Shown piece by piece: positions 8,771 through 17,541 of a DNA stretch of 64,000 nucleotides. The translations under genes were made by a program, and so were the position numbers. The notes under the pieces were generated by a model. It was not told where the DNA came from and searched no databases. It saw only the letters and a program-made list of their open reading frames with translations. Source of the stretch: Borrelia hermsii DAH (GTDB lineage Bacteria; Spirochaetota; Spirochaetia; Borreliales; Borreliaceae); contig NZ_CP073140.1 in assembly GCF_023035675.1 (NCBI RefSeq), forward strand, positions 25,552 to 89,551, written 5' to 3'. Positions within the stretch are counted from its first letter, which is position 1. Each line of letters opens with the position of its first letter.

Positions 8771-9685
8771 ATGAAGAAAAGTATTTTAACAGTATGTATG
8801 TTCATGTTATTGTGTTTGTTATCATGTGATATAAATGCCCTTAATGATTTGCTAGGTGAAGCAAGGGAAAAATTTTTAGATGGAAACAAAAAAAATAAAG
8901 ATTTACACTATATACAAGGAAATCAAGACATTCAAGAAGAACAGGAAGAGATTGTCAATGGTCTCGAAGAGCGTGAAATAATACAACAAGACATTGAAGT
9001 AGAACCTGTAGTGCCTGTTAATGTGGGGATTTCAGTATCTCAACAAGGGTATCCATATTATATTCAAGAAGAAAAGATAGAGATAAAAGAAGAGGATTTA
9101 ATTCCAAATACTAAAGAAGAAAAGGAAGCAGAAGCAGAAATTGAAAAGGTAAAAAGTGTTCTTGAGAAATCTGGATTCCAGCAATTAATTGAGAATGCAC
9201 ATGAGCTTAAAGATAGATATGAGCGAGTAAGAGCTGATTTTTATGATATAATGGAAAAAATTCAGAGTGAAAGAACATCACTAAGCAAAAAGCATAAGGA
9301 AAATATAGAAAAGATAAGAAAGTTAACTCAATTGCAAAATAGGTTAAATGAGGAGAGGTCTAATCTTGATATGCTTATGACTCAAGTTGATAGTGGACTT
9401 AATGAGCGAATATCTGCAAAATGCTTGTTTGAAGAAGCACAAAAAACTTTAAAAGAAGCTATTACCAAGAGATTAGAGAGTGCGTCACGTGTAGGTTACT
9501 CCTTTAGAAGAGTAAACAGTAATTTGCCAAAACAATTATCCAGAGAAGCACGACGATATGCAGAAAATTCTTTAGAGCAGTTAGAATCTTCTTCTATGAG
9601 AATAATTGAAACAGCGGGAGCAATGAAGGGTATAGAAAACCTCATTAAAGAGGCTACATTTTTTTTAGCAAATCTTGTAAGATAG
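8771..9685 (+). CDS. P35-like (virulent-strain-associated) surface lipoprotein
   Basis: A 304-residue lipoprotein. I place the start at 8771 (MKKSILTVCMFMLLCLLSC, lipobox Cys19) because GGAGG lies at 8761-8765; a longer frame from 8741 has no such support. After an acidic, Glu/Gln-rich N-terminal third, residues about 120-300 form a helical, coiled-coil-rich domain. Motifs such as YERVRADFYDIMEKIQSERT, GLNERISAKCLFEEAQKTLK and ENSLEQLESSSMRIIETAG resemble the borrelial P35/P37 (BBK50-like) family. Members are host-expressed outer-surface lipoproteins, and binding functions have been proposed for some. It converges on the Fbp-like gene, with separate terminators between. The arm A' copy (59581-60495) is identical in sequence. 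Confidence 0.75.
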   Translation: MKKSILTVCMFMLLCLLSCDINALNDLLGEAREKFLDGNKKNKDLHYIQGNQDIQEEQEEIVNGLEEREIIQQDIEVEPVVPVNVGISVSQQGYPYYIQEEKIEIKEEDLIPNTKEEKEAEAEIEKVKSVLEKSGFQQLIENAHELKDRYERVRADFYDIMEKIQSERTSLSKKHKENIEKIRKLTQLQNRLNEERSNLDMLMTQVDSGLNERISAKCLFEEAQKTLKEAITKRLESASRVGYSFRRVNSNLPKQLSREARRYAENSLEQLESSSMRIIETAGAMKGIENLIKEATFFLANLVR

Positions 9686-9729
9686 AGATAGCAAAGGTTT
9701 AAATATTTTAAACATTAGTATTTGCAAGA

Positions 9730-9754
9730 AGAGTTCCTTTTACAAGGGACTCTC
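9730..9754 (+). terminator. Terminator of P35-like gene
   Basis: Stem AGAGTTCC...GGGACTCT (one G-T pair) with an 8-9 base loop, 45 bases after the stop codon and followed by a T-rich tract. It is duplicated in arm A' at about 59512-59536. Confidence 0.6.
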
Positions 9755-10007
9755 TTAAATTTTATTTAAATAAATTTCTAAAAATAATTATATTCAAAAT
9801 TTGATTATGCATTTATTTTTTTATTACATTTTAAGCGTAAGGATTATTATCCTAAGCTGTTTTTGAAATATTTTAAAGATTTTTATTATTATTGAATAAT
9901 AAACAGATTTTGAAGATTTATGAAGATTGAATGCTGAGAGTTTAAAAAAGAGAGATTTGTTAAATCAGGAATATAAGGTTTTATACAATAATTAAATGAG
10001 TATATAT

Positions 10008-10048
10008 AAAAGTAAAGATAGGCTTATTTATAGACTATCTTTACTTTT
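10008..10048 (-). terminator. Terminator of Fbp-like gene
   Basis: A perfect 14-base stem (AAAAGTAAAGATAG / CTATCTTTACTTTT) with a 13-base loop, starting 32 bases beyond the Fbp-like stop codon. A copy lies just after the arm A' gene, at about 59218-59258. Confidence 0.7.
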
Positions 10049-10079
10049 AATTTAAAGTACTTAATTGTTAAATACAAAT

Positions 10080-11168
10080 TTATCTAGCACCAGTAGTGCC
10101 GTCAAGTAATCTTAGTACTTTCTTCAACTCATATTTAGTCTGTGGAGGTATTCTTTTGGGTGATTCTATTTCTTTGTATGCTTGATAATTAGTTTTATGA
10201 CTTACTTGCACCTTTGCAAGCAAAGAGCTTATTTCTGTTTTAAGTTTCTCTAATTTTGTCTTTGAATCTAGATCGCTTTGGAAGCTACCAGGGTATTCAG
10301 GAATATTAGTAAGAGCTATAGCGTCATTTAGACTTTCTTCAATTGCACTTAAAAGTTTTGTGAGATCTTCTGTTAACTTGTTTTTATTAAACTTAGATAA
10401 TTTTTCTTGATACTCTTGTTTTTCCTCTTTTGTAGATCTTATTCCATAATTAGGGTCTAATTTCATTGTAAGGAATTCAACTGTCCCCCAATCATATCTT
10501 ATTTGTCTAGCTATTTCAAGTGCTTTCTTCACGCTATTTTTGGTTTTTCTTGAACGTGATTTGTATTCCTTGTCTAATCTTGCCTCTTCTTTATCGTCTT
10601 CGTCTTCATATTCCCCGTAGTTGTCATCGTCCTCTTCATCCTCATCTTCCTGATCATAGTTGTTGTAATTGTAATCGTCTTCATCTTCCTCATAGTAATC
10701 TTGACTAAAACTGTTTTGTCCACTTAGGCTATATGCAGAGTCATAAGAGAAGTCAAGGCTATTTGAATCGATGATTTCATTGCCTTGAAGATAATTGCTA
10801 CTTGAGGTGTTTTTAAAATTGTCTGGGCGTGCATTGTAATTAATGCCAACAGGGGATATTCCACTAAGACTTGGAAAATTTGTTTCCCCTTCTGTGCTTT
10901 GAAGAGTACCTTTTTTAGTAAAGCCACTTATTCTTTGTGGTAACTGATCTTTTTTTGTATGTCTTTTATTTTTTCTTGACTTTTTAGGAATACTATTTTG
11001 ATGAGCATTATCAGAAGGATTAACAGTTTCTTTGCTAGTATCTAATACAGAATAAATTTTACCGAGTAAATCAACGGATTTATCTTTAAGTTCACCATTA
11101 AATAGTAAGTCACAACTAATAAAACTTAAAAGCAAGCTTAAGCTTAAATACTTTGTCTTTGATTTCAT
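10080..11168 (-). CDS. BBK32/Fbp-like fibronectin- and complement-binding lipoprotein
   Basis: A 362-residue outer-surface lipoprotein of the BBK32/Fbp family (B. burgdorferi BBK32; relapsing-fever FbpA/CihC, FbpB, FbpC). The leader LSLSLLLSFISCDLLFNGEL parallels the BBK32 leader (lipobox FISC, then DL). A basic stretch (KKSRKNKRHTKKD) follows, then a disordered middle (residues about 85-200) ending in a long Asp/Glu/Tyr run, as in BBK32, where fibronectin binds. The C-terminal helical domain (about 200-362) aligns with the BBK32 C1r-binding domain. Lys332 (in NYQAYKEIE) matches BBK32 Lys327, and Arg244 (NYGIRSTKEE) is a plausible match for Arg248; both are reported as key for C1r inhibition. 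The RBS AGGAGAG is good. A near-identical copy lies at 58098-59186. Confidence 0.85.
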   Translation of the reverse strand: MKSKTKYLSLSLLLSFISCDLLFNGELKDKSVDLLGKIYSVLDTSKETVNPSDNAHQNSIPKKSRKNKRHTKKDQLPQRISGFTKKGTLQSTEGETNFPSLSGISPVGINYNARPDNFKNTSSSNYLQGNEIIDSNSLDFSYDSAYSLSGQNSFSQDYYEEDEDDYNYNNYDQEDEDEEDDDNYGEYEDEDDKEEARLDKEYKSRSRKTKNSVKKALEIARQIRYDWGTVEFLTMKLDPNYGIRSTKEEKQEYQEKLSKFNKNKLTEDLTKLLSAIEESLNDAIALTNIPEYPGSFQSDLDSKTKLEKLKTEISSLLAKVQVSHKTNYQAYKEIESPKRIPPQTKYELKKVLRLLDGTTGAR

Positions 11169-11254
11169 ATATTTAACATCTCTCCTTTTAATTTAGATTG
11201 ATGCATTAAATATAAATCGGTTATCAAAGAATTCTAGAAAGAGTTAAAAAATAA

Positions 11255-11413
11255 TGATTTAGGACAAGATTAATTCTCGATTGACTTTGATTGAGGCAGG
11301 TTAGGATTTAAGGGGCAGTTAATTTCATCTTTGACAGTTGTTGCTGCGCTTGCTGCGTCATATTTTGTAGCACAATTATTTGTGGCTTTAGGAAAATATT
11401 TAGGAATTTCTTA
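11255..11413 (+). pseudogene. 3' remnant of the 169-residue coiled-coil/TM gene
   Basis: It matches the last ~50 codons of the intact gene at 45693-46202 (LTVVAALAASYFVAQLFVAL, LGKYLGIS, stop 11411-11413). Single-base losses near 11270 and 11290 and the missing 5' part make it dead. It begins at the arm A/arm B joint. Confidence 0.8.
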
Positions 11414-11525
11414 GTAGAGACAGCAATTTGTATTTCAACATACAGTTTGAGTGTTTCATCACAAGTAGTCAAGGGTATGTAAAATTGTTAGTTGTATAGA
11501 AATATAATTAAGAGAGGGGTCTTTG

Positions 11526-11951
11526 ATGATAAGTAAAAAATGTAATATAACAAAAAATTGTGGTGTGAAATTTAGTATTCTAGATTCCCTGGGACTTAAT
11601 GTTGAATTTTTTATTCGTAACATTTGGTTGATAATGTTTGCTCTCTTTTTATTTTTCTCCAATGTGGTGCATTCTCATAGAGGATTTGCAAGTTATACTG
11701 TTGGCAGTAATGCTAAACTATATCACACGCTGTCATTTACAATAGTCATTATAATGGTACCATCTTCAATATTATTGTATTTTCTGTCCTTACTAAGGAA
11801 GCGTGTAGTGGAGGATATTGTTAAGGCTTCAGTGTTTGCGCGCTTAGAGAGAGTAGCAATATTTGTATTACTAGTGATAGGGCTTGTAACACAGTCTGTA
11901 AGTTCATGGATGAGTTTTGAGAGTTTCTTTAGCTTGATGCTTGATGTTTGA
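11526..11951 (+). CDS. Unrecognised 141-residue membrane protein
   Basis: The start is at 11526 (MISKKCNITKNC); a TTG one codon earlier is possible, and a GAGAGGGG ribosome site lies at about 11511-11518. Three hydrophobic spans are visible: NIWLIMFALFLFFSNVV (about residue 35), SFTIVIIMVPSSILLYFL (about 75) and VAIFVLLVIGLVTQSV (about 115). Its stop overlaps the start of the next gene by eight bases, so the two are translationally coupled. I recognise no family; the size and spans are compatible with a holin-like or small transport role, which I only infer. Downstream of a phage tail block in the other arm it follows a coiled-coil/TM gene. It differs from the right copy at one residue (Thr here, Asn there). 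Confidence 0.75.
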   Translation: MISKKCNITKNCGVKFSILDSLGLNVEFFIRNIWLIMFALFLFFSNVVHSHRGFASYTVGSNAKLYHTLSFTIVIIMVPSSILLYFLSLLRKRVVEDIVKASVFARLERVAIFVLLVIGLVTQSVSSWMSFESFFSLMLDV

Positions 11952-12783
11952 AGGTGCTATTAGGGATGCTGTTTTGAGCGTTAAAAAAAGTCAAAGTGAA
12001 AAAGAGGAAGGTATGCGCAGGCTACTTTCTGATAAAGAGCGGATAATTGAGGGTGAAATAGTTAGTATTGATGTTAAGATTAAGAATAATAATGATCGTA
12101 TAGAATTTGCCAAGAATAAGCACTTGAATTTGGACTTTACATGTAAAACTATGAAGCAAGATTACATGAGAGAAATTGAAAATGCGAGCAGAGAAAATAA
12201 GGTTTTATTTAATCAAAGGGATAAATATTTACAATCTTTGAAAGATTTGCATTTCAAGCTTGGTAATTTGATTGAAACAACAGCTGTAAATAATAAGCGC
12301 ATTAAAGCGGCTAATGTTTTAAATGGAACATCAGTTGTTATTGCTAGAGATGATTATCTTAATATAATTTTTGTTTATTCATTATTATTGTTGTCTGTCT
12401 GTCCAGATATATTTTTAGCAATGGCATTCTGTATAATACATAATGCTTATCACAAGTTTTATGAACAAAAGTTATTACACTCTATCCCATTGCCTACAAG
12501 AAGTAAGGCTAAAAAGATACAAGGTAGTCGAATCCCTAGTTTGGAAAAGAATAAAAAACCGCCTAAAAGAGTTGATGAATCACTTGAGTTTATTGCATCT
12601 AATTTAGAAGATGATAAGCGTACTATAAAGTCTTTGAGGGAAATTAAGAAAGATACGAATTTATCTTATTATAGAATAAGGAATTATTTATCGGACTTAA
12701 TGAATAGAGGTTTGGTTATAAGAGATAGGAAAAGATTGGTACTTAATGTTGATGATATGTCAAATTACTGGTCTAGAATTTAG
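11944..12783 (+). CDS. Unrecognised 279-residue membrane protein with winged-helix-like C-terminus
   Basis: The start ATG at 11944 lies inside the end of the preceding gene. Residues about 1-110 form a charged coiled coil (KKSQSEKEEGMRRLLSDKER). A hydrophobic hairpin follows at about 140-165 (IIFVYSLLLLSVCPDIFLAM), then a basic linker (TRSKAKKIQGSRIPSLEKNK). A C-terminal domain at about 215-275 (IKSLREIKKDTNLSYYRIRN, then LSDLMNRGLVIRDRKRL) has the helix-turn-helix-wing pattern of winged-helix DNA-binding domains. The layout suggests a membrane-tethered DNA-binding or signalling protein; that is inference. It is always followed here by Type IIG RM sequence. The right copy differs at one residue (Val here, Ala there). 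Confidence 0.75.
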   Translation: MFEGAIRDAVLSVKKSQSEKEEGMRRLLSDKERIIEGEIVSIDVKIKNNNDRIEFAKNKHLNLDFTCKTMKQDYMREIENASRENKVLFNQRDKYLQSLKDLHFKLGNLIETTAVNNKRIKAANVLNGTSVVIARDDYLNIIFVYSLLLLSVCPDIFLAMAFCIIHNAYHKFYEQKLLHSIPLPTRSKAKKIQGSRIPSLEKNKKPPKRVDESLEFIASNLEDDKRTIKSLREIKKDTNLSYYRIRNYLSDLMNRGLVIRDRKRLVLNVDDMSNYWSRI

Positions 12784-12836
12784 TAAAAATCCAAAACAAT
12801 CTTGAAAAACATAAAATAGTATCCATATTTATATAA

Positions 12837-13414
12837 ATGAATAAAAATACTGTTGGAAAGATTAAAAGTGTTGAAAAGTTAGCTAGTATACTAAAGTATT
12901 TTGTTTTTTTACGTTTAGATATAAATCCAAATATTTTTTTATTAAATCCTTCAAGATTCTTGTTCTTTTTGCAAGTAGAAACTTAAATAATAAGACTCAC
13001 TACTATTAATCCATTTGGATTCATCAAACATTGTTTTGTAGTAACACCACCAGAAACAACAAAATTATGTTTAAAATTGTTTGTTGACAGGAATTTATTG
13101 TAACTAAACCTAGTTTATTAAAAGATACGAGTAAATTAAATAAGAGTATTGGTATGCATATTGCAAATGCCAATGAAAAACGTATTGTACAAAAAATCGA
13201 ATATTTTCAAGAAACAAAGGGACTTTTCTATAATAGCACATTTACAAATGTATCTTGTAAAGTATATGAGTTTGCTATTGGTACTTATCAATTACTTAAA
13301 AAGTATCTTAAATATATAAACGGAAGGGAGCTTAGTATTCATGAGATTGAACATCTCGAAAAGGTTATTAAAGTAATTCAGTATACATTGATGTTCAAAA
13401 ACAGAATGATTTGA
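12837..13414 (+). pseudogene. Type IIG RM gene remnant with internal inversion
   Basis: It starts ATGAATAAAAATACTGTTGG, like the start of the intact RM gene, then jumps to KIKSVEKLAS (about residue 160 of the intact enzyme). 12891-12985 is the next segment inverted: its reverse complement matches the intact gene at 14181-14275. C-terminal pieces follow (SIGMHIANANEKRIVQKIEY; YEFAIGTYQLLKKYLKY; INGRELSIHEIEHLEKVIKV) to a stop at 13412-13414. The catalytic domains are lost. The arm B' copy (43845-44270) shares the inversion. Confidence 0.8.
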
Positions 13415-13584
13415 TAATAATTTTACATTATTAAATGTAGCAAGCAAGTTAGGTATATCAATCTAATGAATTCTAATGTAATGATGATTTATACTTTTTA
13501 GTTATTATTTTTTTAGTGGTGAATTTTTGAAATTCATATTTTTTGATGTAAATATATACATATATTAAAAAACTAGTAAATATT

Positions 13585-13609
13585 ATATCAATGATAAAAT
13601 CATTGATAT
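13585..13609. promoter_or_regulatory. Perfect inverted repeat upstream of RM gene
   Basis: ATATCAATGAT-AAA-ATCATTGATAT, an 11-base perfect stem 72 bases before the RM start codon. It could be an operator for RM control or a hairpin ending transcription of the upstream remnant. No T-tract follows, which favours a binding site. No separate controller gene is seen. Confidence 0.45.
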
Positions 13610-13681
13610 CTCTGTTTTGTGCTTGTGATTTTGATGAAAACCTTAAAGTGCTTAAAAAGCATAAAATAAGATGTTATATGA

Positions 13682-16600
13682 ATGGATAAAAATATATTTC
13701 AAGAATACATAAATAATTTAAAAAGTACTGTAATAGAAGATAAAACGGAACTTACTGATAGAGTACATTTAGAAAAGCTTCTTGACAAGCTTAAACCAAG
13801 CTCAAAAATTCAAATTCAACACGAGCCCAAGCGCCATAAAGAAGGCTTGGGTGCTCCCGATTTTATTATTAGAAATAACGGAAATATAATAGGTTATATT
13901 GAAGTAAAAAAAATTGAACAAAATTTGGACGACACATTAAAGAGTCCTCAAATTGAGAAATACAAACAACTATCAAATAATATTTTACTAACAAATTATA
14001 TTGAGTTTATATGGATAAAAAATGGAAATCTTAACTTAAGAGAAGTTTTGGTATTTAAAACTGATTTAGAAAAAAATAATACAAAAATTGATAATGCCAA
14101 ATCAAATAAAATTGTAAGTATTTTAAATGAATTTTTTAAAACCCCTGATGAAAAGATTGAAAGTACTGAAAAATTAGCTAGCTTACTTGCAAGAAGAACG
14201 AAAATTTTAAAGGATTTAGTAGAACAACACCTGGATTTATATCTAAGCTTAAAAAAACAAAATACCTTAGTAGGAACTTATAGTATCATTAAGGGAAATA
14301 TATATAACAATGAGCTTAAAGTTAGTGAGTTTGCAGACTCAATTGCACAAACTATTACATACGGATTTTTTCTTGCAAAACTTAATAATACAAGTAATTC
14401 AAGAATTGATTTTGATAATATTAAAAAATTCATACCTAATAATTTTGCATTAATACAAGATATACTAAAACTAATTGATAATATTGCAAGCAGTAGGGAA
14501 TATGATAGTATAAGATGGGTATTAGAAGAGCTTATTGATATTGTTAATAATATTGATTCCAATACGATTTTTGAACAATTTTCATTTACTCAAAATGTAA
14601 AATCAAGTGACAATAATGTAAAAGACCCTTATCTCTACTTTTATGAAGACTTCTTGGCTAAATATGACAAAAGTTTAAGAAAAAATAAGGGGGTGTATTA
14701 CACACCTCATTCTGTTGTTAATTTTATTGTTAGTAGTTTGAATAAGATTTTAAAATATAATTTTGGTCTAGAGAATGGTTTTGCAAATAGGGAAGAAGTA
14801 ACTGTACTAGATTTTGCTACTGGTACTGGCACATTTCTACTTGAAGTCATTAAATGCATTTTAAAAGAAATCCCAAAGCAAACTGGAAAACAAAAAGACT
14901 ACATTAATGATCATATACTTAAAAATATATATGGTTTTGAATATTTAATGGCCCCATATGCAGTTGCTCATTTAAAATTATGTCAATTCTTAAAGAAAGT
15001 TTGTGATTTCAAGTTTGGAAATGAACACTTAAGACCACAAATATTTTTAACAAATACTCTTGATGTAACATTAATCTCAAATCAGGAAAGTTTTAAAGCA
15101 TTTTTTCCTGCAATCAGTGAAGAGAATAAACTCGTTAATGAGATTAAAAATAAACCAATTTTGGTAATTCTTGGTAATCCTCCTTACAATGCAGAATCAA
15201 AGAATAATAATAATTATATCTTAAACTTAATTAAAAGTTATAAAACAGTAGATAATACACCACTTAATGAAAAAAACATTGTATCATTAAATGATGATTA
15301 TGTGAAGTTTATCAGATTTTCAGAGCACAAAATTGAAATTGCTGATGAAGGACTTCTTGGAATTATTACTAATAATGGATACCTTGATAACATAACATTT
15401 AGAGGTATGAGGTATCATTTACTTAAAACTTTTGATGAAATTTATATCCTCAATTTGCATGGCAACTTAAGGAAAAAAGAAAAAACTGACACTGGAAAAG
15501 TAGATGAAAATGTATTTGATATTCAAACTGGAGTTGCTATTGCTATTTTTATTAAATATAAAGAAAAATCAAAGCAAAATAAACTAGCTAATGTTTACTA
15601 CAAAGGTATAAAGGGTAGTAGAGAAGAGAAATATAGTTTTTTAGATAAAAATACTATATTTAGCATTGATGCAGAAAAACTTAAATGTAAACCCCCTAAT
15701 TATTTATTTATTAAAAAAGACTTAAAAACTGAGGATGTTTATAGTAAAGGAGTTTCTTTGGAAGATATTTTTATAGAATATATTGTTGGGATAGAAACTC
15801 AAAAAGATAAAATTGCAATTGATTTTACAGAGGAAGAACTTTTAAGCAAACTCAATGATCTAGCTTATCTTGATGAACAAATCGCAAGATATAAGTATGA
15901 TTTAAAGACAGACTCTACGGATTGGAAATTGCCAATAGTTCAGCGATTTTTAAAATCTACAAACATCGATGCAAAATATGTTAAGAAAATAGCTTACAGA
16001 CCATTTGATAATAGATTCATTTACTACACTGAAAACAAAGGTGTTATAGCAAGGCCAAGATATAAAGTAATGAGACATATTTTAGAAATTGAGAATAATA
16101 TAAGTTTTTTTTCAATAAGAACTTTGTCATTAAATGATTTTCATCATGCATTAGTTTCTTGCAATATTATGGATAAAAATTTTTTTTCAGGATGTAGCTA
16201 TGTTTTTCCACTTTATATAAAAGAAGATCAAGGGATGCTTGGAAGCATAATAAAAGAGAACTTTAAAACTACTTTTAAAGACTTTATTAATTTTAAGTAT
16301 AGTAAAGAATTTGATGCAAAAGAGATACTTGGATATATTTATGCAGTACTTTATTCAAATATTTATAGAACTAAGTTTATTGAATTCTTAAAAATTGACT
16401 TTCCAAAAATCATTTTTGTAGATTCGGTTGAAACCTTTGAAAAACTTAGCAAGTTAGGAATTAAACTTATTAATGTTCATTTGATGAAAAATGATTCAGA
16501 ACTTGATAGCAATATCGGAATACATATTGGAGATAATAATCATATAATAGAAAAAATTTTCTACAATAAAGATACAAAAGAACTTTATTATAATTCATTG

Positions 16601-16828
16601 TGTAAATTTATTAACACTCCTTATGAAGTATACGAATATTTTATTGGTGCTTATCAAGTACTTAGAAGTTATCTAAAGTATAGAAAAGGTAGAGAATTAA
16701 GTATTGAAGATATTGAATACCTTGAAAAGGTTATTAAAATACTGGATTATACAATTAATATTCAAAAACAGATTGACTTAATAACTTGCAAACTTAAAGA
16801 ATTTGATAGTCAAAATTGCAATCTATAA
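13682..16828 (+). CDS. Type IIG restriction-modification enzyme (fused nuclease and adenine methylase)
   Basis: A 1048-residue single-chain restriction and modification enzyme, of the kind that cuts foreign DNA near its site and methylates adenine on self DNA. Residues about 57-78 hold a PD-(D/E)XK nuclease signature (GAPDFIIRNNGNIIGYIEVK). The methylase core lies at about 330-510, with motif I VLDFATGTGTFLLEV for SAM binding and motif IV ILGNPPYNA, the catalytic NPPY. The C-terminal ~400 residues should carry target recognition. Borrelial relatives are the lp25 and lp56 enzymes BBE02 and BBQ67, which limit plasmid uptake; this one is close in length to BBQ67. No strong RBS precedes the ATG. 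No frame break is present, so it is probably active. Two decayed relatives flank the central region. Confidence 0.93.
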   Translation: MDKNIFQEYINNLKSTVIEDKTELTDRVHLEKLLDKLKPSSKIQIQHEPKRHKEGLGAPDFIIRNNGNIIGYIEVKKIEQNLDDTLKSPQIEKYKQLSNNILLTNYIEFIWIKNGNLNLREVLVFKTDLEKNNTKIDNAKSNKIVSILNEFFKTPDEKIESTEKLASLLARRTKILKDLVEQHLDLYLSLKKQNTLVGTYSIIKGNIYNNELKVSEFADSIAQTITYGFFLAKLNNTSNSRIDFDNIKKFIPNNFALIQDILKLIDNIASSREYDSIRWVLEELIDIVNNIDSNTIFEQFSFTQNVKSSDNNVKDPYLYFYEDFLAKYDKSLRKNKGVYYTPHSVVNFIVSSLNKILKYNFGLENGFANREEVTVLDFATGTGTFLLEVIKCILKEIPKQTGKQKDYINDHILKNIYGFEYLMAPYAVAHLKLCQFLKKVCDFKFGNEHLRPQIFLTNTLDVTLISNQESFKAFFPAISEENKLVNEIKNKPILVILGNPPYNAESKNNNNYILNLIKSYKTVDNTPLNEKNIVSLNDDYVKFIRFSEHKIEIADEGLLGIITNNGYLDNITFRGMRYHLLKTFDEIYILNLHGNLRKKEKTDTGKVDENVFDIQTGVAIAIFIKYKEKSKQNKLANVYYKGIKGSREEKYSFLDKNTIFSIDAEKLKCKPPNYLFIKKDLKTEDVYSKGVSLEDIFIEYIVGIETQKDKIAIDFTEEELLSKLNDLAYLDEQIARYKYDLKTDSTDWKLPIVQRFLKSTNIDAKYVKKIAYRPFDNRFIYYTENKGVIARPRYKVMRHILEIENNISFFSIRTLSLNDFHHALVSCNIMDKNFFSGCSYVFPLYIKEDQGMLGSIIKENFKTTFKDFINFKYSKEFDAKEILGYIYAVLYSNIYRTKFIEFLKIDFPKIIFVDSVETFEKLSKLGIKLINVHLMKNDSELDSNIGIHIGDNNHIIEKIFYNKDTKELYYNSLCKFINTPYEVYEYFIGAYQVLRSYLKYRKGRELSIEDIEYLEKVIKILDYTINIQKQIDLITCKLKEFDSQNCNL

Positions 16829-17541
16829 ACCAAATTATTTGCTTATCACAAAGCATTAGTATCATTGCTTTATGATAAAGAAACTTGCAAGTAAGAGGTA
16901 CTTAAATCAACAAAAGTTGCTTTAGCTCCGATTAAATAGGTAATCGAATTGTATATCTAGAATTAAAACTATAAGCAAATTTACCTTCTTAAGCTCTTCA
17001 AACAATTTGGGCAATAAACATATTCAATTGACAATCTCAAATGGAAAATCCTTTAAATCCCATTTGAATATTTTAGATAAGTTGCCATAATAGTAAATCT
17101 TACCTTGCTTAACTTATTTAATTTAAAATTAGTCTCTAATCTACTACCTTTAATTTTAAATTACTGATAATTATCTCATAAAGATAAAGTGTATTTACAT
17201 TAATACTTTTAACACTAAAAGAATATTTAAACCTACGTCTATAATAGAAATTACAATAGAAACTACGTTAATATTAACGTTTTATTTTTAAATAAAAAGA
17301 TAATAATAAATCAATAATATATTTTATGAAGGTAATTGCGACCCATGCTTGAACGTACTATAAGTGTAAAGTATAAACAAAATGTCATTTTTAAAAAAAA
17401 ACACATAGGACAATATCTTTAAAACAAACTCCCTATTTTTGACTTAAAAAGCTTTTAAGCATTGAGTAATTTTTTCGAATTAGCCTTAGCATTCAAACCT
17501 TGAAAACAACTTACATAACATTATTAAATGAGGAGATTTTT
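16829..17541. other. Long AT-rich intergenic region
   Basis: No gene that I can support. On the minus strand, 17030-17110 reads YYGNLSKIFKWDLKDFPFEI, a short protein-like fragment that I cannot place. A perfect 16-base palindrome (ACGTTAATATTAACGT) lies at 17265-17280. An AGGAG ribosome site about 10 bases before 17542 belongs to the PTS gene. Promoters for that gene may be here but none is clear. Confidence 0.4.

Larger units (their letters stand above)
7172..11247 (+). repeat. Inverted-repeat arm A (partner 58022-62098)
   Basis: About 4.08 kb present again in reverse orientation at 58022-62098. The P35-like gene gives identical proteins in both arms and the Fbp-like gene differs at one residue (Ser15 here, Asn15 there). 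Homology stops sharply at 11247, after TTTAACTCTTTCTAGAATTC read on the minus strand, and arm B starts within eight bases. Near 7172 it ends in the vlp 3' flank. Confidence 0.9.
11255..13268 (+). repeat. Inverted-repeat arm B (partner 43842-45853)
   Basis: About 2.0 kb repeated in reverse orientation at 43842-45853. It carries the 3' end of the 169-residue gene, the 142- and 280-residue genes and an RM remnant. The two encoded proteins differ by one residue each between arms. On the left it abuts arm A; on the right the two arms are about 12.2 kb apart. Confidence 0.9.
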
